Made by a program: the position numbers and the translations under genes. A stretch of 64,000 bases of DNA. Source: Parasponia andersonii (lineage: Eukaryota; Streptophyta; Magnoliopsida; Rosales; Cannabaceae). The first letter of the stretch is position 1; every line of letters starts with the position of its first letter. The notes beneath the pieces were generated by a model, which worked only from the letters and a program-made list of their open reading frames with translations, did not search any database and was not told where the DNA came from. This document shows positions 58,430 through 64,000 of this stretch, piece by piece. The stretch lies in NCBI GenBank assembly GCA_002914805.1, contig JXTB01000026.1, forward strand, positions 371,273-435,272, in the 5' to 3' direction.

Positions 58430-59850
58430 CGGATTGCCTTTGTTATTTCTCATAACAAAGAACTTGGCTATTTATAAATATTAAAGGAATGAAGAAGTTA
58501 TCCATAAATAACAGAGCTTTCTAAAGCTACTTTGTCAGCCAAAGAAAGGGGTAAACCCATCCAACAATGAATCAACCACCATTGTTGAGGAATACCCACA
58601 AACAAAGGAACTCCTAAGTATTGTAACAACTCTCTATCTCATTTCATACAACAAATGGACAACAAATCCCTAATTCTAGTAGAGGAAATACCCTTACTAA
58701 ATTAGATATATGACTTCTTTCAATTAACCAATTGTCCCAAAAGAGACCTATACAACTCAAAGGCCAAATGAATAGCTCTCACATTCTTAAGGGAAGCTGT
58801 ACAGAAAATAAGCACATCATCCGCATGCAAAAAAATGAGTCAAAGCACTTTTACCACGAGTTGGTAAGATAGAGGCAATAGCTCTTGAATTGAATAAATG
58901 GGCTAAGTAACGACTCAAAAAGTCCTCAGCCATAAAAAAGAAAGTAAAGGAAAAAGAGGACCACCATACCTGACTCCTCAAGAGTAAGAAAAAAGGCCAT
59001 GAAAAGTCTCATCAAGAAGCACTGAAATACGAGCCAAACTAAAAATACCTGAAACCTAATTAGTGAAGGTAGTCGAGAAGCCAAAGGACCGAAGAACCTC
59101 CAGAATAAAAGACCAACTAATAGAGTTAAAAGCCTTAAAAATATTAATTTTTGAAGCAACATGACCACCGAAAGCTGAATTACCTAAAGAGTTATAATAT
59201 TCGGAGGCTCCCATTATACAATCGCTTCTTTATCTACTTTGGGCAAAACCAAACCGATTTGAAGAGATAATTCGAGAACTAATAGGACCCAGTTTGATAG
59301 CAAGGAATTTAGTGATAACTTTGAAAAAGAAATTCTCCAAAGCTATAGGCCAAAACTACTCTATTTTATTTGCCTCATTACCTTTAGAATAAGTACCATG
59401 AAATGTGAGTTAACGCCAGGGAACATCTTATCGGTGTGAAAGAACTCTTGGACTACTAAAACAAACTTATCGGCTATAATAGACCAACAAGAGCAAAAAA
59501 ATTTCCCAGTATACCTATCTAGTCCTAGCGCACAAGAAGAATCTATATTGAAAACTATATTTCTTTCTTATTATTCAAGTGGAAGATGCAACAAAGCAGT
59601 GTTATCTAGTGTGGTAACCAAATATGGAACATGGTAACGAATAATAGAAAAATCACCTAAAAATAAGATGGCATAGAGAACAACGATGCATAATAATCAA
59701 CAGCATGAGCAGCAATACGAACTGGGTCAAACACAACCTCATCATCAATCATGAGAGAAGATAAAGACTTATTGGCTCTATACCTTTTAAGAGTTGCATG
59801 ATAAAAGGAAGTATTATGATCCCCTCATTCTAGCCATTTAATTAGACGCT
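58430..59850 (-). pseudogene. LINE reverse transcriptase
   Basis: In broken frames on the minus strand one can read KAFNSISWSFILEVLRSFGF (near 59,135), GVRYGGPLFPLL (near 58,970), LFNSRAIASILPTRGKS and FLHADDVLIFCT (near 58,840-58,805). These match the non-LTR RT motifs AFDS--W--L, GVRQGDPLSP and F-YADD. The first catalytic Asp is Asn, the QGDP motif is YGGP, and the YADD motif is HADD. Downstream NWKKSYI-type sequence and PLF end the readable region. It is a pseudogene. Confidence 0.8.
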
Positions 59851-59999
59851 TGTCTCTCATGAAAGAATTCTTCAAGGTTAAGGCATTATCTATGACAACC
59901 AAAGCATCTGTTTCTTCACGAAAAACCTCCTCAAAAAAACCATTTGCTTGCAACCTATTCTGAATCTTTGTAACCCTATCAGTAGCTCTATTAACTCAA

Positions 60000-61000
60000 G
60001 AAGATAAATCTCCAAAAACCTCCCAATTCCAAGTGCGAAGAGAAGTTCTGAGAAGCTTAAGTTTCTTCAAGAGATGAGAAGTAGGACAACTAGAAACAGG
60101 AGAGGACCAAACACCAAAAACCAAGTCAACATTCTGGAAATAAAAGGGTCAAGGATGAGAAGATCCCAAAACCATCTCCAATAGAAGGAAAGGGTGATGA
60201 TTAGAATAAAGCCGAGGCAAAATACTATAGGACAAAGAAGACAAAAGATCGACAATCCTAGTAGAACATAAGGCCCTATCTAAATGGGAGAGAATAAGAC
60301 CTCTTGTTCCCTTACCAACTCTTAGTATAAAAGGCCTCTCTAGTATTCAAATCTACCAATAAAGAGGTAGCAAAGAAACTAGTTAATTAAAAATAAGAAG
60401 TAGAGTAGATAATACCAGTAGTCTCATAGTGCCTAAAACAATATTAAAGTTACCCATAACATACAATAAATGAGTGGCCATGTCCAAAAGAGAACTCTAT
60501 AAATCTCTTCTAGAAGAATAAGATGAAGCACCATAGACAAGGGAGTATTGAATCATTACCAAACCTAAAATAGTTGGAGTATCTACCTCATTAGTGCAAA
60601 CCAAAGTCAAACCAAGTCTAGCCCAAAACGAATCCGAAATAACATCAAAAGAACAAAGTGGCTCAGACAAATAATCCCATATCAAGTCTATAATGAAACA
60701 AAAGTCTCTAAAGAGTAACTTGGGTATTCTTCTTGAAAATATCTCTATAATTTCAGAAAATTACCTTCATTTAGAAACAAGTCATTGAGCAATCTGAGGA
60801 GGTAACATCGAAGTTGATGATCTTGCCCTCCTAGAAGTAGCTCTAGTCATACTATAACCATCAAACATATCTTGAATAGAGATGATTCTATCCTTTTTAC
60901 TAATAGGATTAATTGCAACATTGACACTATTGTTGTCCCTATTTTTTTTTTTATATCAAAAACCAGTTTTGGATCAAAATCCTCTGTCTTACTAGAAAGA
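60000..61000 (-). pseudogene. LINE endonuclease domain (AP-endonuclease-like)
   Basis: The block 60,685-60,497 on the minus strand includes SLVYGASSYSSRRDLW, matching the YAS-----R--LW phrase of plant LINE endonucleases; just downstream HLLYVMGNFN corresponds to VLGDFN with Asp replaced by Asn. Near 60,200 the phrase NHHPFLLEM corresponds to the usual SDHHPLLL. A linker with TWNWEVFGDLSS (about 60,030) leads to RT. The enzyme nicks target DNA to prime reverse transcription; stops and changed motif residues show this copy is inactive. Confidence 0.7.
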
Positions 61001-61077
61001 TTACTAGGAGAATCTAGACGAACCATCTTACCAGCAATAGATAGATCAACATGAGCATCACCAAGGACTTCGTCAGC

Positions 61078-62250
61078 CTAAAGATTCTTATTCCCTATAC
61101 CATCCTCAACTTTGTTAACCTTCCCTTCCACATGAAGATCCTTTCTCAAAACTGAAAAAGCATTCTGAATAGGCATACTAGTAGTCTTTATTGGTGAATT
61201 AGTGATCGGTCTATAAATATTTTTACGTGAGTGTGAACATCCCCACTCTTTAAAAGTACCATTATTCTTAGCTTTTATTGAGGCCTTAATCCCACATTTA
61301 CAAGTTGCAATAGTATGACTAATAGTATTGCATAACAAGCAAAAAGGCTAGTAAATTCTCGTAAGATAAAGGAATAAACAAACAATCCTTCCTTACCTCA
61401 AACCTAAATGAATCTAAAAGAGGTTGAGACAAATTAATATCTATAAGAATCCTAGCAAAATGGCCAAAATCACCTTTTAAGGTCATCGTATCAAATCTAA
61501 TAGGCACACCCACTCCACGAGTCAAATCAGAAAGAATAAGATTATCCTAATAAACCTATGATAATTCATGAAATCTAACCAAAACCTGATTATTTGTAGA
61601 ACATTGCTTGTTGAGATTGAAGTTCAGATGCTAATGCTGCAACTTAAGAATCCCAGGCTTAAGATTCAACAAAGTAAAAGACCAATCATGATTTTTTTTC
61701 TTCCTCCGAGTACAACAAGATATGGAAGAAAATTTTCCCAAGAGAAATCAACCTTTACGAGGGAGGCAAATTCCATAAAGATTGGAGTTTCATATGGAGG
61801 TCAACCAACTTCCCTAGAGCATCTCCCTAGACAGAAAAATATGTCCAATAAGAAAGAATTGACATAAGTTTTACCTGTTTCTTAACACCTTTTTATTGAC
61901 CTTAACACACAGGTAATTGCCTTTCAAAGTAGGTTGAGAAGCTACTGTAACATCATTAGAATAATCAAGAAAAAGAAACTTTGAACCATCTATAACACTA
62001 TTCAACATCTTAGAAACACCATTCAAAAAATTAACATTGAAATCACAGTTCCACCATCAAAAACAGCCACAAATTCATGAAACTGTATTGAGACTTTCGT
62101 TGAACAGGTGGTGGGCATCACAAATTCCTTCTCCAATTCGGTAAGGAGCGGTGCTATGAGGCAGCTGGTAGTCGAGAGAGGTTATCCTCGACCTGTGTAA
62201 TCAATCCCAAGAAGTGGTGGGGACGAGTGTGGTTGCCTATGGTTGTATTG
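61078..62250 (-). pseudogene. LINE ORF1 (DUF4283-like domain and CCHC zinc knuckle)
   Basis: Reading on the minus strand, ARILIDINLSQPLLDSFRFE is preceded by TRGVGVPIRFDT (61,525-61,319). This is the conserved segment of plant LINE ORF1 and DUF4283 proteins (pattern GVG-P-----T------FARVLVDI-L). It is followed by the zinc knuckle CLLCNTISHTIATC (about 61,341-61,300), a perfect C-x2-C-x4-H-x4-C. Further upstream VLVRFHEL corresponds to the usual W-R--GLP segment. ORF1p binds the LINE RNA. Stops and frame changes, including a shift between DUF4283 and the knuckle, show decay. Confidence 0.8.
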
Positions 62251-62330
62251 CAACTTGGGTATAATAAACTCGGGGTCGAGAGTGCCCGCGTCACAATAGA
62301 GCCAACTTGGATTTGGACTGGCTTCAAATG

Positions 62331-63167
62331 GCTAGAGATTTTGTGAATGATTGACTGCTAGAGGCACGAGAAGTAGCAAGGAGTACTTGAAGTTAGACGG
62401 CAAGTTGAGTAGCAGTGTTATTTGTCAGCTTAAATATATGGGAGTTCAAAAACCGAAACTATCACTGGAGCAGAAAGTACTTTAATAAAGAGAAAAAAGA
62501 ACTGATAAAACAAAGTAATGAAATCGGCAAGAAATGGTACAATAATTGACCAGAAATGTACTGATTACTAAACCATGTTAAAGGCCAAGCTCTTCCCCAA
62601 AACTATCATCCTCTTATCAACTAGTCGAGATTAATTAAGCAATTTCAACTATATAGCTCAGAGCTTTTGGTATCATCCCATTACTCATTTGAAGCAAAAT
62701 ATTAGGGTGTAATATATTCTTAGAGAAGAGAAGAAATATATATGATTAACCTTTGTGTACTCATCCTATACTATTTCTAAAACCACGCTCTTAATTAAAA
62801 TTTAAAATTACGTTACTGCTTACTATACACCTAATTATTCCTTAATTATCCCTTGGTCCTAATTTAAGTATATTTTCTCATTCCATCCTTATCCCTCTTG
62901 CTTTTTCTTCTAACTTTATCCACTTATCTTCTTTTTTATTTCTTCTTCTTTTGTGCTTTCTATCTCATTCTTTCTTATTTTTTCCTATTTTGTGCTTTTC
63001 ATTTCTTTTCAAGCTAATTCATTCTCTTTAGAAATCTCTTAAATTTTAGTTGATAGTTGAACAAGTGTGTACATACTATCATGTATTTTTAACTTGTGAT
63101 CAAGAAAGGGATTAAAACTAAAGGAAAAAAATAGCATATTTCTCCTTTGTTTGGCCATTTTTTTTTT
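62331..63167. other. Intergenic DNA, no gene seen
   Basis: Mixed AT-rich and pyrimidine-rich sequence (TTCTTCTT-type runs near 62,880-63,010). The words CATTCCATCCTTATCC occur both near 62,880 and near 63,215, the second inside the hAT-like element. No coding motif was recognised. Confidence 0.5.
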
Positions 63168-63175
63168 GTGATGGC

Positions 63176-63823
63176 TAAAGGGGGCAAAATGAGCCATGCC
63201 AAACGAGCTATTTTCTCATTCCATCCTTATCCTGTGACCCGTTATTGTAGCCCGCAATAGAACGGGCTTAGGCTTAGCTTGGTTCTAGGAGTAAAGTCTG
63301 GCTGGGCTTATATATCTAGGCCCACTAGGCTAGCTAAATTTTTTTAAAAGAAGTTTTTGAATAAATTTAAATAAATTTTTTTCCAATATTTATAAATACA
63401 CATTCTTTCATTCTTTTTTCACACTTTCAAATTTCAGGCTAATTCTAAGTAATTTTCTTAAGGCTTTTGTTTTTAATTTTTTTTTTGTATCAACTATTCA
63501 ATTGATATACTTATAGCTTATTTAATTATTTTTAAATTTTTATCAATAAGTAAAAAAACATAATATATTATTTATTTTTTCATGAATTTTATTTTTAAAT
63601 TTCTAATATTTTAAACTAATTATACATATAATAATCTTATTTTTTTTTTATTTTTTTTAAAAGCAGACCAAGAATGGACCAACCCGTTTTGGCCTGTTTC
63701 GGGCCCAACAAGCTAGATTGGGCTCTATTTTTGAATTTTTAGGTCAGTCCGTCTTGACCTATCGTTCCTCCCGAGCCCACTTTGGGCAAGACAGGTAGCT
63801 TGCCTGCTCATTTGTCACCTTTA
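63176..63823. mobile_element. hAT-type MITE (648 bp)
   Basis: The left end TAAAGGGGGCAAAATGAGC and the reverse-complemented right end TAAAGGTGACAAATGAGC are terminal inverted repeats resembling hAT ends (TAAAGGTGGCAAA). The flanks GTGATGGC (63,168-63,175) and ATGATGGC (63,824-63,831) form an 8-bp target duplication with one mismatch, as expected for hAT. Subterminal GGGCTT, GGCCC and CCCGTT words occur on both sides (63,235-63,345 and 63,660-63,790). No transposase is encoded. Confidence 0.8.
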
Positions 63824-64000
63824 ATGATGGCATGTTCTCAAATATTTTATTTTTATTTTTTGTTTTAAGGAAATGAAAGTACTTATTTTCCTTATGCACT
63901 TGAAATTTAATGGCATCTTCTCGACTCTTTTTCATTTTTTAATTATAAATTTTTAGGTTGAGAAGTACATTGAATCATTGAAAGTGGAAAACACTTCCTT

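Larger units (their letters stand above)
58400..62330 (-). mobile_element. L1-type LINE retrotransposon, degenerate
   Basis: On the minus strand the order is ORF1 (62.2-61.1 kb), endonuclease (about 61.0-60.2 kb), linker, and reverse transcriptase (59.85-58.43 kb), as in plant L1 LINEs. All parts contain stops and frameshifts. No poly-A tail or target duplication was recognised; the 3' end abuts the copia-like LTR at 58,364, which may have removed it. Limits are approximate. The 5' region (62.33-62.1 kb) is GC-richer and could be the 5' UTR. Confidence 0.85.

Noticed and set aside
61568-61867. 99-codon plus-strand frame
   Set aside because: It is antisense to the LINE ORF1 region, whose minus-strand frame has the DUF4283-like segment and zinc knuckle.

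Overview
The window reads as nuclear DNA of a flowering plant, probably a eudicot: very AT-rich, with long poly-A/T and (TA)n tracts and no compact genes. Almost everything recognisable is a transposable element, mostly old and broken. No intact host protein-coding gene, tRNA, rRNA or CRISPR array could be supported. The only host-gene trace is an F-box-associated protein fragment near 55.4-55.9 kb. The species cannot be named from the sequence alone.

Layout. 0-9 kb is AT-rich DNA with a tRNA-like (SINE-type) remnant at 2.38 kb and a 2.1-kb array of ~220-250-bp units. A 233-bp MITE sits inside a (TA)n tract at 9.05 kb; relatives lie at 46.4 and 51.7 kb, also inside (TA)n. 10,420-16,260 is a decayed CACTA (En/Spm) transposon with recognisable ends, an AAA/AAA target duplication, minus-strand transposase remnants and an internal minisatellite. 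16.5-25.4 kb is a gutted Athila-like Ty3/gypsy element (gag, protease, tail of integrase; reverse transcriptase lost) with a 1.35-kb miniature LTR element nested at 22,015-23,367. A second LTR fragment follows to 26.6 kb.

26,767-27,464 is the oddest object: a 698-bp LTR-type miniature element with a perfect 5-bp target duplication whose two ends are a perfect 93-bp inverted repeat. Its right LTR carries a plant snRNA-type USE and TATA pair at U6-like spacing, and the inverted repeat starts almost exactly where such a promoter would start transcription.

28,790-41,102 is a complete-length but inactivated Tat-lineage Ty3/gypsy element (12.3 kb, GTATC target duplication). Order: 5' LTR, PBS, gag, protease, RT, RNase H, a second (archaeal-type) RNase H, integrase, two tandem-repeat blocks, a long antisense gene relic with its own TATA box, 3' LTR. 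43.9-45.8 kb is a second CACTA end with arrays of a palindromic motif. 55.4-58.4 kb holds the F-box relic and a minus-strand copia-like LTR with its PBS. 58.4-62.3 kb is a minus-strand L1-type LINE (zinc-knuckle ORF1, endonuclease, RT). A 648-bp hAT-type MITE lies at 63,176-63,823.

There is no cooperating gene system; the value lies in transposon structure, especially the palindromic miniature element, the (TA)n-targeting MITE family and the antisense gene of the Tat element.
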